A DNA stretch of 38,531 nucleotides from Actinomycetales bacterium (GCA_016710385.1 JADJVX010000020.1:1-38531), one strand, 5' to 3'; counted from the stretch's first letter, positions 1 to 10,056 are shown. Notes: generated by a model not told the origin, from the letters alone. Made by a program: numbers and translations.

Positions 1-3000
1 GCGTTGCCGAGCAGGATGTTCTGGTTCGTAGTTATCGGACGGTCAGAACGAGGTCGGAGACCTCGTCGGTCATCTCGGCCAGTAGGCGGTTTTGCGCTGC
101 TTAGCGCCCGTGAGATCACTGCGTCGAGCCACCGCAGTCGGTCCAGGCAGGATCTTGATGTTGACCTCATGGTCGGAGCAGTCCCACGCCCGCGGAGTTG
201 TCCACGGCGTCGGTGTTGATGAGCACACCGCTAGGCGCCGCCTCGATCCGGCCAAGCTTCTGGGTGAATCCGAGGTTGCCACCTCACCCACGATCCGGGT
301 GCGCAAAAGTCGCCGGCCGTTCACCCGGATCGCATCGTTGGCCTTGTCGCCGACTGCAGGTCTACTCTCACCAGGCCGCCTCGACATAGGTGCCGATGCC
401 CGCCGTTCAGAACTGGAGGTCGGCCGGGCCCGGAGCAGGATCAGCCGCAACAGTTCCGGTGGGCTGAGCCGCTCAACGCTCCCCATCGATGCCACGCAAG
501 GGAGCCTCCCGCGCACCTCGCGCGAGATCGGTATCGGCTTTCCCTCAGGTTCGGGCGAAGACGCCGCCGCCTTGAGGGAGATGAGCGCCACGATCGTAGT
601 CAGCCAAGCTCGATCGCGGCATTTCAGACAGCCGGCGACGCTCGGCAGAGGAGACGGCCCGCATCCGGGTGGGGTCAAAGAAGATGTGCCGATGGTCGAA
701 AGCGGCCCACCGTTGGATCTGTTCACTGAGACCAGCATCCCGTTACCGAAGACATCCCCACTCATATCGCCGTCCCCGAAACACCGTGAAGGGGGTTTCG
801 GTCTGGCAATCCACCCCCGAGTTCGCGGAAGTGTCGTTTGACCGATTCCCAAGCACCACGGGCGGTGATGCCCATGACCTTGTGGTCGCAGCCAAGCGAT
901 CCCCCGGAGGCTGAGGCATCACCGAGCCAGAACCCGTACTCGGCCGAGATCGAGTTGGCCGGGTCGCCCAGAGTGTGGCGGTCCCCTTGTCCGCCGCCAC
1001 CACGAATAGGTGTCATCGCCGTCGCGGCGAACCGTGCACTCAAAGCCGGAACGACCGCAGCCATCCACCCGGTTGTCGGTGAGATCGAGCAGGCCACCAA
1101 GATGATGTCCGGTAGCAGTCACTTACCCTGGGCGAGCACACTCGTCGCCCGGGTGTCGACGATCGGGTTCTTCACCACGAAGCCGCCCTTGGAACCCACC
1201 GGCACGATCACCGCATTCTTGACCTCCTGCGCCTTCACCAGTCCGAGGAACCTCGGTTCCGGAAGTCATCACGACGATCAACTCCAGCGCAGCCCACCTC
1301 AGGCCACCTCTCCGAAGCGCAGATGCACCTGCCTTCACCGCGAGGACACATAGATCTCGAACTGCGCGGGCGCGGCTCGGGCATCCCCGGCACATCCCCA
1401 CGCGGTGCAGCTTGAACGACAGCCACTCCTTCGCATTGCGCAGCGCCGCGTCGGTTGGAAGGCATTGGTGCGAAGGATCGCCGACCAGGCCGATAGGAGT
1501 TGGCGCAGGATGCGGTCATGGTCTGGCAGCTCCGCAACCCGACAGTAGAGTTCCGCCAGCTAGCGCCTCATTTTCGCTCCGCGGCGCGAGCACATCGGCC
1601 TCGCCGGCGAAGGGTCGAGGGTCGATGCAATTCTCTCAAGACAACTCTGACCAACGCTGATCCAGCTTCGCCGGTGGGCCATGAGCGCCGGCCCGAGATA
1701 CTGGTGAGGCTGAATGGGGAGCCGATCTGGCGACGTGTAGTGCGCCCACGCCTGCAGCATAGGAGGGCCTGACGCCAGTTCAGACCGGCCACGGGTCACC
1801 AAGCCATTTGATGCGGTCGGCCTCAGGAACCAGTGAAGCCGGCCACAAACGCCTCACCAGAACCTGTCCGGCAGGCTGCTCAGCCTGCGGCACCGTATCC
1901 CACCGCGCGCAGCCGTAGACCGAAGTCGTACAGGTGAGCCGTCCGTACCGTTCCGGGCGCGGGCACCGCGTCACAGGTGCACTCGTCGATCACCTCGACA
2001 TCAGCGAAGTGTACAACACCTCGAGCGGCGACACAGGCGAACCCCCCGTGCGGAACAGTTTCAGGCGTCGGTCGCCGCCGACGCCTGTCGATCGCTCGTG
2101 GGGACGACCAGTTTGGCCGTTCGTCGCCTCCGATCGCCTCCACCGCTGGATGTCTTGGGCGGCTCGCCCTTGGCGAGAACATCTCCCCGGTAGGCGGGCA
2201 TCCCTGCGGCGTACCCTGCGGGTGAACAGCTCACTGATGCCGCCTCCTCCGCCACGGCCTCAGCGACCAGCGCGTCGGCGAGGTCGTCGTCCCCATGAGC
2301 GAGACAGCCGGGCGCACCCGCATCTGCAACGCCTCGAGGTCAACCGGGCAGTGGCCGGTCCCCGAACGACCCGGGCCGAGGTGGACCTGCGCGAGTTCGG
2401 AACTTACGCTGACCCGCGTGGTGAAGTCGACGCTGCCCGGCCGTCGAGAGGCGGAGCGAACGGGGTCTCCTCGATTCGAAGCCGCACGGCTAGTTTTGCT
2501 TAGCGATCGCGCGGGGGGAGAAGATGATCGCCGACATAGAAGCGGCCGTAGGTGTCCCGGCGCAGGTAGACGCTCGTCCGAAGCCGTTCCTTAACTGGCG
2601 CAGCACCAAGGTCCGTGCCACCTCGACCAACTGGTCGGATACGGTCAAAAAAAATCGGAACAGCTCGTCGCGCGGGTAGGTCTCTCTCCCGAACCTGCAG
2701 AAGGTCCTTGCCCGAGTGGGTGTCGCTGCCGAACCCGACTCAGTCCGGACACCTCCCGCGCCCAGTCGCCGAGGATCGGGATGGCAAGGACTGGACTCCG
2801 TGTAGGCCGACCCGTGCGTGCCAAACCGAGGAACCGGTGTTCGCCGACCACCTTGCCTATCAGCGTCGAAGGTCTTGATTCCGACGTAGTCGGGTAGTCC
2901 GGCCGGTGGACGGTGGCCCGCGGTTGGCCTTGGGCCGAGGATGAGCAGTTCTTTTGTCGCGGGCCCGAGGCCTGCGCCTCTCGGGTTGAGTCGCGCGAAC

Positions 3001-3825
3001 CCGCTCGACGCCGCACTGTCATAGCGCGGCAGCCCCAGGCCCTGAGCCGGTATCGGGCACGAGAACCGTTTCGCCCTCGGCCTGGTCCGGTGGCACTGGC
3101 GGTAACCCGGGAAGGTGAAGTGGTTGTCGGGAACACATTCCAGGAAGCCGGATGCTCTGCTCGACCTCGGCCTGCGGGCAGCCCCACCAATGCGTCTCCC
3201 CGCAGTCCGTCGACGAGCTCCCGGCAAGTACGCGCGCATCTTGAGCCCGGTCCTCGACGGCGACCCGGACATCGTCGAGCACGGCGCGCAGTTCCTCGGC
3301 GATGGCGGCGCGCTCCGGCCGGGGTCGCTGACCCGGTCGATCTCCGGGTGCATCCACGACTCGGCGCCGACGCCGAATGCGCTGTCCGGTTTTGCCATCG
3401 GTGTCGCGCACCTGGACCAGGTGTCCGGCTGCGTCGCGCTCAACGATCAGCTGCCGGGTGGACGACCAAGTGCATGGCACGGCCGCGGCGCGTCAAGGCC
3501 ATCGCCCGAGGTCGACCAGGAAGGGCATGTCATCGGTGACGACCTGGACGACGGTGTGTCCGGAACTCCACCCCTGCCAGATTCTCCACGGACGGGTTGT
3601 CGACGAAGCACCTTCGCGGTGCCGACCGGCCGCTCCCAGGCCAGGTCCTCGTGCGCGGGGGCTGCTCCCAACAGGTCCTCCGGGGTGCGGGCCAGCAGAT
3701 CCTCCATAGCCACATGCCCGGTAGTAGCGCCCAAGGAGGCTTCGATTGCCTCCCGGGAGGACTTCCAGCCAGGCCCGCTGCGGTGGTCAACTGCATGGGC
3801 GCGACTGCTCAAGCGACGTGGTCAT
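1..3825 (-). pseudogene. gdh: NAD-specific glutamate dehydrogenase (large ~1,600-aa type), decayed and cut by the left window edge
   Basis: In its intact form this enzyme oxidatively deaminates glutamate to 2-oxoglutarate with NAD. Conserved blocks of the large actinobacterial/mycobacterial family occur in the right order but in shifting frames. The N-terminus MTTSLEQSR starts at 3825. Next come SWMHPEIDR (~3350), DNHFTFPGYR (~3115), YVGIKTFDAD (~2880), TYPRDELF (~2670), HLYDFGLRL (~1925), RRGGLRW (~1300), ISAEYGFWLGDA (~950), GDMSGDVFGNGML (~760), VGDKANDAIRVNG (~340) and DCSDHEVNIKIL (~175). The span matches about 1,270 of ~1,600 residues, so almost nothing is deleted; damage is small indels plus many substitutions. 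The last ~300 residues would lie left of the window. It is divergent from the epimerase. Identification is firm from the ordered motifs. Whether the damage is true decay or poor sequence is open, though the substitutions favour decay. Confidence 0.9.
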
Positions 3826-3976
3826 CGTGTGAAACCCTGTTTTCTCGTCGTCGGGGCACCTCGTTGTGCCCCATCCGCCGAGCCTATCCGCAGTGACCAC
3901 CGGGCAGGGATGGCCAAGGTCCCAGCCGGCATTAGGCTCGACGCACCGCGAATCCCTGCGCCGGGAGAAATTGCCC

Positions 3977-5030
3977 ATGCCGTCGTCGACCTGTGCGGTG
4001 ACCGGCGGCCACGGCTTCATCGGATGTGCGATGTCCGCGGTCTGGCCGACCGTTTCGATGGTGTCGTCGCGGTGGACAACCCCGCCCTCAGTTGCACCCG
4101 CGGCAGGAGCGACCGGCCGCGCTCGATCCGCGCGTCAGGCTCCTCGTCGCCGATGTCACCGACGCCGCCGCCTGGGACGCTCTGCTCCGCCAGCATACCC
4201 CGCAGGTCATCATCCATCTCGCCGCCGAGACCGGGACAGGGCAGTCGCTCACCGAGGCCAGCCGGCACGGGGATGGTCAACGTCGTCGGCACCACCCGCA
4301 TGCTCGATGGGCTGGTCCGGCATAGGCTGCGGCCAGAGCGCATCCTGCTGGCATCCAGCCGCGCCGTGTATGGCGAGGGTGCCTGGACGAACGCCTCGGG
4401 AGCGGTCCACTACCCCGGCCAGCGCTCGCGCGCGATGCTCACCGCCGGGCGCTGGGATTTTCCCCGGACTCACCCCCAACCGCATGATTCGGGCCGCGTC
4501 CCCAGCGCCAACCAGCGTGTATGCCGGGACGAAGCTTGCGCGGGAACACCTCGTGACAGCCTGGTGTCTGGCGATGGGGGTCCGGCCGGTGCTCTATCGC
4601 CTGCAGAACGTCTGCCGCGCAGGCCAGTCGCCGACCAACCCTTACACCGGCATCGTCACCCTCTTCGCGCGATTGGCTCGCTCCGGGCGACCATCCCGGT
4701 CTACGAGGGACAGGCTGATGCCAGACGCGCGATTTCGTCTATGTCGACGATGTCTCGGCGGCGCTGCTGCGCGGACTCGACGTCGCTCCGGCCGAGCCAG
4801 ATCCGCCCTACGACATCGGGTCGGGGTCGTCCGTGACCGTAGTGGAGCTGGCGCGGGCCCTGGCGGCGCACTTCGGTGCCCCCGCACCTCGGGTGACCGG
4901 GCGGTTCCGGGAGGGGGATGTCCGAGACGCCAGTGCCACCAGCGAGGCGGCGCAGCGGGCGCGGGAGTGGACTCGCCGAGTCGGGTTGCGCGAGGGGATC
5001 GCCCGGCGGGCCGAATGGCTGCCCGGTTAG
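3977..5030 (+). pseudogene. NAD-dependent sugar-nucleotide epimerase/dehydratase, frameshifted (dTDP-L-rhamnose 4-epimerase-like)
   Basis: This is an extended short-chain dehydrogenase family epimerase acting on nucleotide sugars. ATG 3977 follows GGGAGAA at 3962. The N-terminus carries the Rossmann motif TGGHGFIG. Frames then alternate through VRLLVADVTDAAAWDALL, VIIHLAAETGTGQSL, NVVGTTRMLDGLV, ILLASSRAVYGEG (catalytic Ser region) and SVYAGTKLAREH (Tyr/Lys of YxxxK). NPYTGIVTLFARLAR and YDIGSGSSVTVVELARAL follow, to a stop at 5028-5030. At least four frame changes are needed. One likely NVYG has become NVCR, so substitutions are present as well as indels. The order and style of motifs recall dTDP-L-rhamnose 4-epimerases; that substrate is inference. 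It is divergent from gdh across a 151-bp gap in which I recognise no gene. Confidence 0.8.
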
Positions 5031-5090
5031 CCCCCAGACCTGGCAGACCGGGCTTGTGGACAGCGCCCCGCCTCGTCCGGGCGACTCACC

Positions 5091-5096
5091 TACACT
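5091..5096 (+). promoter_or_regulatory. Putative -10 (TACACT) of a leaderless promoter
   Basis: TACACT sits 6 nt before ATG 5103, the same spacing seen before many starts in this window. No clear -35 is visible. Confidence 0.45.
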
Positions 5097-5102
5097 CGCC
5101 GC

Positions 5103-5849
5103 ATGCGCCGCACTCCCGCCAGTCGCAGCCGTGACGCCGTCCGCCTCGCGGTGGCCGCGGAGGCCAGGGAGGCCGCCCGTGGTGTTCACCCTCGATCCGA
5201 TCCTCGGCGACGACTCGGCCCAACGGGCAGCGGACGCCTTCGTCGAACAGGCTGCGATGTCCTTGGTGGTTCTGGCCACTGTCGCGGAGGAAGGCGTGAC
5301 CGGGATGCCGGCCGGAGACCCGGCCTCGTGCTCCCACATGGGAGGCACGCTGCGGCGACGAGCAGCGGGACTGGCCCAGGCGGCATACCCTCTCCCCGCC
5401 GACAATGCGACCGGGCGCCTCGCCGGGGCGGTCTGCGCCCAGGTCGACCGGGCCGGCCGCGCACTGCAGGGCTACGCGCAAGATCTCGCCGAAGCACTGG
5501 CCACCCACGAGCGGCTCGCCGTGCGGGCCGCGGCAGCCGGTCTCGATGTGCAGGGCTGGCGGGTCGTCGAGCCCTACGGGATCGTCACCGTGCCCACCAT
5601 CCAGGCCCGGCGCGAGGCTGCCCCGATCTACAAGCCGCCCTCGACCGCGGCAACGCCCGCCTGGGTCGCGCCCGGGCCGCCGTGACGCGTGAGTTGCAGG
5701 CAGCCCACGCGGCCCTCGCGCAGATCGCGACGCGCGCCCGAGTTGCCGACCTGATCAGCAGGCGGCACTGCAGCCAAAGTAGCCTGCGGGGATGCAGATC
5801 TCGGAGTCCTTCACCTACCCCGCGCCCGTCGAGACCGTCTTCGCGATGA
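5103..5849 (+). pseudogene. Unidentified actinobacterial ORF, probably frameshifted
   Basis: I do not recognise this protein. Coding-like sequence begins at ATG 5103 (MRRTPASRSRDAVRLAVAAE). Around 5180 it moves to another frame (VVFTLDPILGDDSAQRAADA onward, Ala-rich and probably helical, to ~5620). Around 5625 it returns to the first frame (LQAALDRGNARLGRARAAV, Arg/Ala-rich and possibly coiled coil). Third positions are G/C-rich in whichever frame is active, supporting one gene with two compensating indels. If frame 1 were simply followed, the ORF would stop at 5685. The first stop in the restored frame is 5847-5849, inside the next gene, so a third indel near 5755-5785 is likely and the true 3' end is uncertain. 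Confidence 0.4.
5780..5785 (+). promoter_or_regulatory. Putative -10 (TAGCCT), leaderless start of the DUF2505 gene
   Basis: TAGCCT lies exactly 6 nt before ATG 5792. No Shine-Dalgarno sequence precedes the start. Confidence 0.5.
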
Positions 5850-6289
5850 TGACCGACGAGGAGTTCCAGTCCCGCAAGTGCGAGGCGACCCACGCGATCG
5901 CTCATTCGGAGTCGGTGACGGTGACCTCGACGGAAGCCACCGTCGTGACCACCCGCGAACTGCCGACCGACGGCTTCCCGGACTTCGTGCGCAGCTTCGT
6001 CGGCCAGACCATCCAGGTGGTCGAGACGATCAACTATCACCCAGTGGCGACTGACGGCTCGCGCATCGGAGACCTGCACATCACCATGGGCACCGCACCC
6101 ATCAGGCTCACCGGCACGATCACGCTCGAGCCGATCGGCGGCGACACCCAGGTCACGGTCGACGGCGAGCTCAAAGCACGGGTGCCGTTCATCGGCGGCA
6201 AGGTCGAGGAGGCGGCGGCACCCTCAGCGCTCGCCGGCATCCGCAAGGAACACAAGGTCGGGCTGGCCTGGCTGGCCGAGCAGCACTGA
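5792..6289 (+). CDS. DUF2505 domain protein (SRPBCC/START-like fold)
   Basis: This is a 165-residue soluble protein with no signal peptide or membrane segment. It begins MQISESFTYPAPVETVFAMM, the usual N-terminal strand and helix of SRPBCC-fold lipid/ligand-binding proteins. The C-terminal part (TITLEPIGGDTQVTVDGELKAR, then PFIGGKVEEAA) matches the polyketide-cyclase-like layout of DUF2505, a family common in Actinobacteria and of unknown function. The start is set by a -10-like TAGCCT 6 nt upstream, giving a leaderless mRNA. It is intact, unlike its neighbours on both sides. It converges on pruA across the hairpin at 6316-6355. The ligand cannot be inferred. Confidence 0.85.
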   Translation: MQISESFTYPAPVETVFAMMTDEEFQSRKCEATHAIAHSESVTVTSTEATVVTTRELPTDGFPDFVRSFVGQTIQVVETINYHPVATDGSRIGDLHITMGTAPIRLTGTITLEPIGGDTQVTVDGELKARVPFIGGKVEEAAAPSALAGIRKEHKVGLAWLAEQH

Positions 6290-6315
6290 CCGGCCGACAG
6301 CCGCAGGAGCAGTGA

Positions 6316-6355
6316 CTGGTATGCCGTGCACTCGGGTGAGTGCACGGCATACCAG
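6316..6355. terminator. Perfect 18-bp inverted repeat between convergent genes, built from two GTATGCC copies
   Basis: The arms are 6316-6333 (CTGGTATGCCGTGCACTC) and 6338-6355 (its exact reverse complement), with the 4-nt loop GGGT at 6334-6337. It begins 27 bp after the DUF2505 stop and ends 19 bp before the pruA stop, so it can act as a bidirectional terminator. There is no U-run, as is common in high-GC actinobacteria. Each arm contains the window's over-represented word GTATGCC. Confidence 0.75.
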
Positions 6356-6373
6356 GTGGGCAGCAGGTAGTGG

Positions 6374-8003
6374 TCAGCCCATCGAGGGGTAGCGGTAGTC
6401 CGTCGGCGGCACGAAGGTCTCCTTGATCGAGCGGACCGAGGTCCAGCGCATGAGGTTCTGCGCGGCACCGGCCTTGTCGTTGGTGCCCGAGGCCCGGCCG
6501 CCGCCGAAGGGCTGCTGGCCGACTACGGCGCCGGTGGGCTTGTCGTTGATGTAGAAATTGCCCGCGGCATAGCTGCAGCACGTGCATCGCGTGGGCGATG
6601 GCGACCCGGTCCTGGGCGATGATCAGGCCGGTCAGCGCATATGGCGCGAAGGACTCCATCTGGGCGAGCATCGCGTCGTAGTCGTCGTCCGCATAGACAT
6701 GGACCGACAGGATGGGTCCAAGTACTCGACCCGGAGGCACTCGTCGGTGGGATCGGCGACCTTGAGGATCGTCGGGCGCACGAAGAAGCCCTCCGAATCG
6801 TCGTAGGTGCCACCGGCCACGACCTCGATGCCGGGCGTCGCGTGGGCCCGGTCGATGGCGGCCTTATGGTCGGCGAAGGCACCGGCGTCGATGACCGCGC
6901 CCATGAAGTTGCCCCAGTCGGTGACATCGCCTTGGCTGAGCGAGTTGGCCTCGTCGCATAGCGCCTGACCCATCCGCCGCCACAGCGACTCCGGGATATA
7001 GGCGCGCGAGGCCGCCGAGCACTTCTGCCCCTGGAACTCGAAGGCGCCGCGGATCAGCGCGGTGCGCAGCACATCGGGGTCAGCCGACGGGTGCGCGACG
7101 ACGAAGTCCTTGCCGCCGGTCTCGCCGACCAGGCGGGGGTAGGTGCGATAGGTGCCGATGTTCTTGCCCACCGTCTCCCACATCGAGTGGAAGACCGAGG
7201 TGGACCCGGTGAAGTGCAGGCCGGCGAAGTCGGGTGAGGACAGCACGGCATTGGAGAGCGTCGCGCCGTCGCTGGTCACCAGGTTGATGACGCCCGGAGG
7301 CAGACCGGCTGCCTCCAGCAGCGCCAGCGTGTAGTGCGCGGCGAGCTGCTGGGTGCGGGCCGGCTTCCACACGACGGTGTTGCCCATCAGAGCGGGTGCG
7401 GTGGGGAGGTTGCCCCCAATGGCGGTGAAGTTGAACGGGGTGATCGCGTAGACGAATCCCTCGAGCGAGCGGTAGTCAGAGCGGTTCCACACGCCGCGCG
7501 AGTTGAGCGGCGGCTGCTCGGCGAGCAGCTGCTGGGCGAAATGGACGTTGATCCGCCAGAAGTCGATGAGCTCGCACGCCGGAGTCGATCTCGGCTTGCG
7601 GCGCGGTCTTGCTCTGCCCAAGCATGGTGGCGGCGTTGAGCGTGGCGCGCCACGGGCCGGCCAACATGTCGGCGGCCTTGAGCAGGATGCTCGCGCGATC
7701 CTCGAAGGCCAGGTCTCGCCACATTGGGGCGGCCGCCACGGCGGCGTCCACGGCCGATTGGGCCTGGTCGGCGCTCACGAGCTTCATCCGCCCGAGCACT
7801 TTGGCGTGCGCGTGCGGCTGGACGACGCTCGCCTCACGGCCGTCACCCATGACCTTGCGGCCGCCGATCGTGCTGGGCAGGTCGATGCACTCGGAGCCGA
7901 TGCGGTCGAGTTCGCGCTGCAGGGTCGCCCGTTCGGGGCTTCCGGGGGCGTAGCCGAGGACCGGTTCGTTGACCGGTGCCGGCACGCGGGATTGGGCATC
8001 CAT
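6374..8003 (-). pseudogene. pruA: L-glutamate gamma-semialdehyde dehydrogenase (1-pyrroline-5-carboxylate dehydrogenase) with three 1-nt frameshifts
   Basis: PruA oxidises glutamate semialdehyde to glutamate in proline catabolism. ATG 8003 is preceded by AGGAGG. The ORF reads MDAQSRVPAPVNEPVLGYAP and continues to AEIDS at ~7585. One extra base at ~7580 moves it to ACELIDFWRIN; FVYAITPFNFTAIGGNLP, LHFTGSTSVF, LVGETGGKDF (catalytic Glu region) and QGQKCSAASRAY (catalytic Cys) follow. A missing base at ~6720 turns EYFGPILSVHV into EYLDPSC, and an extra base at ~6573 breaks the YAAGNFYINDKPTG stretch. The end QPFGGGRASGTNDKAG ... YRYPSMG is conserved, with the stop at 6374-6376. Apart from these indels the protein looks complete (~540 aa) and well conserved, so it is either recently inactivated or mis-sequenced. 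Confidence 0.9.
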
Positions 8004-8165
8004 CGAGGGATCCTCCTCGTCGAGAGCTGATGGCCCTCATGGTGTCACCTTCCGGCCCCCGACTCACATACCCTGCGCTCCCCTGTGCGTCCTCGTGTAC
8101 GTCCCCGTGCACGTTCCGCGCGCGTTCCTCGCCGTGAGCCGGTATGCCGTGCCACGCTTGCCCCC

Positions 8166-9179
8166 GTGAGTGACACTTCCGCGCGTCCCCAGGTGGCCGT
8201 GTTCGGCACCGGGAGCTGGGGCACGGCATACACCTCGGTCCTGGCCGCTGCAGGGTGCACGGTGCGAATGTGGGGGAAGTTCCCCGACGAGGTCGAGGAC
8301 ATCCGGCGCACCCACACTAGCGCCCGATACCTGCCCGATCTCGTTCTCCCGGAATCGGTTTCGGCGACTACCGACCCGGGTGAAGCCCTCGACGGGGCGC
8401 AGATCGCGGTGCTCGCGGTGCCGGCCCAGACCTTGCGCGCCAACCTGGCCGAGTGGGGCCACCTGCTGCCCGATGACGTCATCGTCGTCTCGCTCATGAA
8501 GGGGCTCGAGAAGGCGACCTCGCTACGGATGAGTCAGGTCATCGACCAGGCCTGCCACATTCCGGCCGAGCAGATCGCCGTCGTGTCCGGGCCTAATATC
8601 GCGCGCGAGATCGCGGCACGCGAGCCGGCGGCCACGACGGTCGCTTCGAGCCACCTGCCCACCGCACACACGGTCGCGGCCGCCTGCCACACGGCATACT
8701 TCCGGCCCTATGTGCACGACGATGTCGTCGGGGCGGAGCTCGGCGGATGTGTGAAGAACGTCATTGCCCTGGCCTCCGGGATGACCGAGGGCCTCGGGAT
8801 GGGTCACTCGGTCACCGCTGCGGTGATCACCAGGGGCTTGAGTGAGATGCGGGCGCTCGGCGAGGCGATGGGGGCGCATCCGGCGACCTTCGCCGGTCTG
8901 GCCGGCGTCGGCGATCTCGTGGTCACCTGCCTCTCACCGCACTCACGCAACTCGACGTTCGGCCGCAACCTCGGCAAGGGGCTCACCGTCGAGGAGGTCG
9001 TCGCGGTGACCCACCAGACCGCCGAAGGGGTGGCTTCGTGCGCGGCGATGCTCGCTCTCGCCCAGGCCCATGGGGTCTCGATGCCGATCGTCGCCAACGT
9101 CACGGCCGTCGTCCACGAGGGGCGCACCGCGGCCGAGTTCGGTCAGGTCGTCCGCGACCTGCTCACGGCGGGCGAATGA
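8166..9179 (+). CDS. gpsA: NAD(P)H-dependent glycerol-3-phosphate dehydrogenase
   Basis: GpsA reduces dihydroxyacetone phosphate to sn-glycerol 3-phosphate, the head-group precursor of phospholipids. The 337-residue product has the N-terminal nucleotide-binding motif GTGSWG (residues 14-19). VSLMKGLE and SGPNIAREIA follow, then the catalytic-lysine block GGCVKNVIALASGM with AVITRGLSEM. The C-terminal helical domain (GVGDLVVTCLSPHSRNSTFG, TAEGV) completes the family pattern, and the length is typical. I chose GTG 8166 (VSDTSARPQ). A longer in-frame ORF upstream is only Arg/Pro-rich low-complexity sequence. A -10-like TACCCT at 8069-8074 could start a leadered transcript. The stop overlaps the next start (ATGA at 9176-9179), so it is coupled to a glycerophosphodiesterase. 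Confidence 0.95.
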   Translation: MSDTSARPQVAVFGTGSWGTAYTSVLAAAGCTVRMWGKFPDEVEDIRRTHTSARYLPDLVLPESVSATTDPGEALDGAQIAVLAVPAQTLRANLAEWGHLLPDDVIVVSLMKGLEKATSLRMSQVIDQACHIPAEQIAVVSGPNIAREIAAREPAATTVASSHLPTAHTVAAACHTAYFRPYVHDDVVGAELGGCVKNVIALASGMTEGLGMGHSVTAAVITRGLSEMRALGEAMGAHPATFAGLAGVGDLVVTCLSPHSRNSTFGRNLGKGLTVEEVVAVTHQTAEGVASCAAMLALAQAHGVSMPIVANVTAVVHEGRTAAEFGQVVRDLLTAGE

Positions 9180-10012
9180 CGTTCGGCCACCGTCCCGCCC
9201 GGGACTTCCCCTACTTCGACGCGCCCCCGATCGGACTCGCGCATCGCGGCGGGGCGCTGCATCCCGACAACCGCGGCCGGGAGAACACGCTGGAGGCGTT
9301 CGCGACCGCAGTGGGGCTGGGCTTGCGCTATGTGGAGACCGATGTCCACGCAACCCGGGACGGCGTCGTCGTCGCCTTCCACGATGCCTGCCTGGATCGG
9401 GTCACCGACGGCTCGGGCAGCATCGCGGACCGCACCTGGGCGCAGGTCTCCCAGGTTCGGGTCGACGGCCGGTATGCCGTGCCGCGCCTGGACCAGTGCC
9501 TGCTCGCCTTTCCGCACACGCGCTTCAACATCGACATCAAGGCACCGGGCGCCGTCGCCCCGCTGTGGCGGCTGATCCAGGAGCACGACGCAGCCGACCG
9601 GGTCTGCGTCGGGTCCTTCTCCATGCAGCGGCTACGGGCGTTCCGGGCGTTGGCCGGCGATCGCGTGGCGACGGCCGCCGGGCCGGCCGAGGTGGCCGCG
9701 CTGCGGTTCCGGCCGGGCCGGGTGCCCCCAGGTCGGGACATCGGCCAGGTGCTCCAGGTGCCTGAGACGATCACCTGGCCGGTCCGGCACACCGGATCCC
9801 ATGGCGCCGGGCGCACCGTCACCAGGCTCGTGACACCAGCCTTGGTGTCCCGAGCTCATGCGCGCGGAATGCAGGTGCACGTGTGGACCGTCGACGACGC
9901 CGACGCGATGCGCCGGCTGCTCGATCTCGGGGTCGACGGGCTGGTGAGCGACCGGATCGATGTCCTGGCCGAGGTCTTGGCCGAGCGTGGGGCCTGGCCA
10001 CCCACGTCCTGA
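9176..10012 (+). CDS. Glycerophosphodiester phosphodiesterase
   Basis: This 278-residue GDPD-family enzyme hydrolyses deacylated phospholipids (glycerophosphodiesters) to sn-glycerol 3-phosphate and an alcohol. The visible active-site motifs are HRG at 23-25, REN-T at 35-38, ETD at 54-56 (metal-binding Glu and Asp) and FHD at 68-70. FNIDIKAPG holds the later acidic metal ligand, and QVHVWTVDD and LVSDR occur near the C-terminus. There is no signal peptide, so it is probably cytosolic. It is translationally coupled to gpsA by an ATGA overlap. Both genes feed or use the glycerol 3-phosphate pool, which fits a phospholipid turnover role. The natural substrate cannot be read from the sequence. 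Confidence 0.93.
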   Translation: MTFGHRPARDFPYFDAPPIGLAHRGGALHPDNRGRENTLEAFATAVGLGLRYVETDVHATRDGVVVAFHDACLDRVTDGSGSIADRTWAQVSQVRVDGRYAVPRLDQCLLAFPHTRFNIDIKAPGAVAPLWRLIQEHDAADRVCVGSFSMQRLRAFRALAGDRVATAAGPAEVAALRFRPGRVPPGRDIGQVLQVPETITWPVRHTGSHGAGRTVTRLVTPALVSRAHARGMQVHVWTVDDADAMRRLLDLGVDGLVSDRIDVLAEVLAERGAWPPTS

Positions 10013-10050
10013 GCCGCGTTGGGGGTGCGAGCCGGTCACCCGCCCAGGGG

Positions 10051-10056
10051 TAATCT
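10051..10056 (+). promoter_or_regulatory. Putative -10 (TAATCT), leaderless start of the MFS gene
   Basis: TAATCT lies 6 nt before GTG 10063. It gives the transporter its own promoter after the gpsA-GDPD pair. Confidence 0.5.

Noticed and set aside
2490..3443. A 317-codon minus-strand frame that could be called a novel protein
   Set aside because: It contains misframed glutamate dehydrogenase motifs in family order, so it is part of the gdh remnant.
4193..4199. AGCATAC and similar one-off variants (e.g. CGCATAC near 29227, GGCATAT near 25976)
   Set aside because: They differ from the exact 7-mer by a base and were not counted as copies.
6374..8003. Programmed ribosomal frameshifting in pruA
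   Set aside because: Three separate shifts of differing direction with no slippery heptamer or downstream structure; indels are the simpler explanation.
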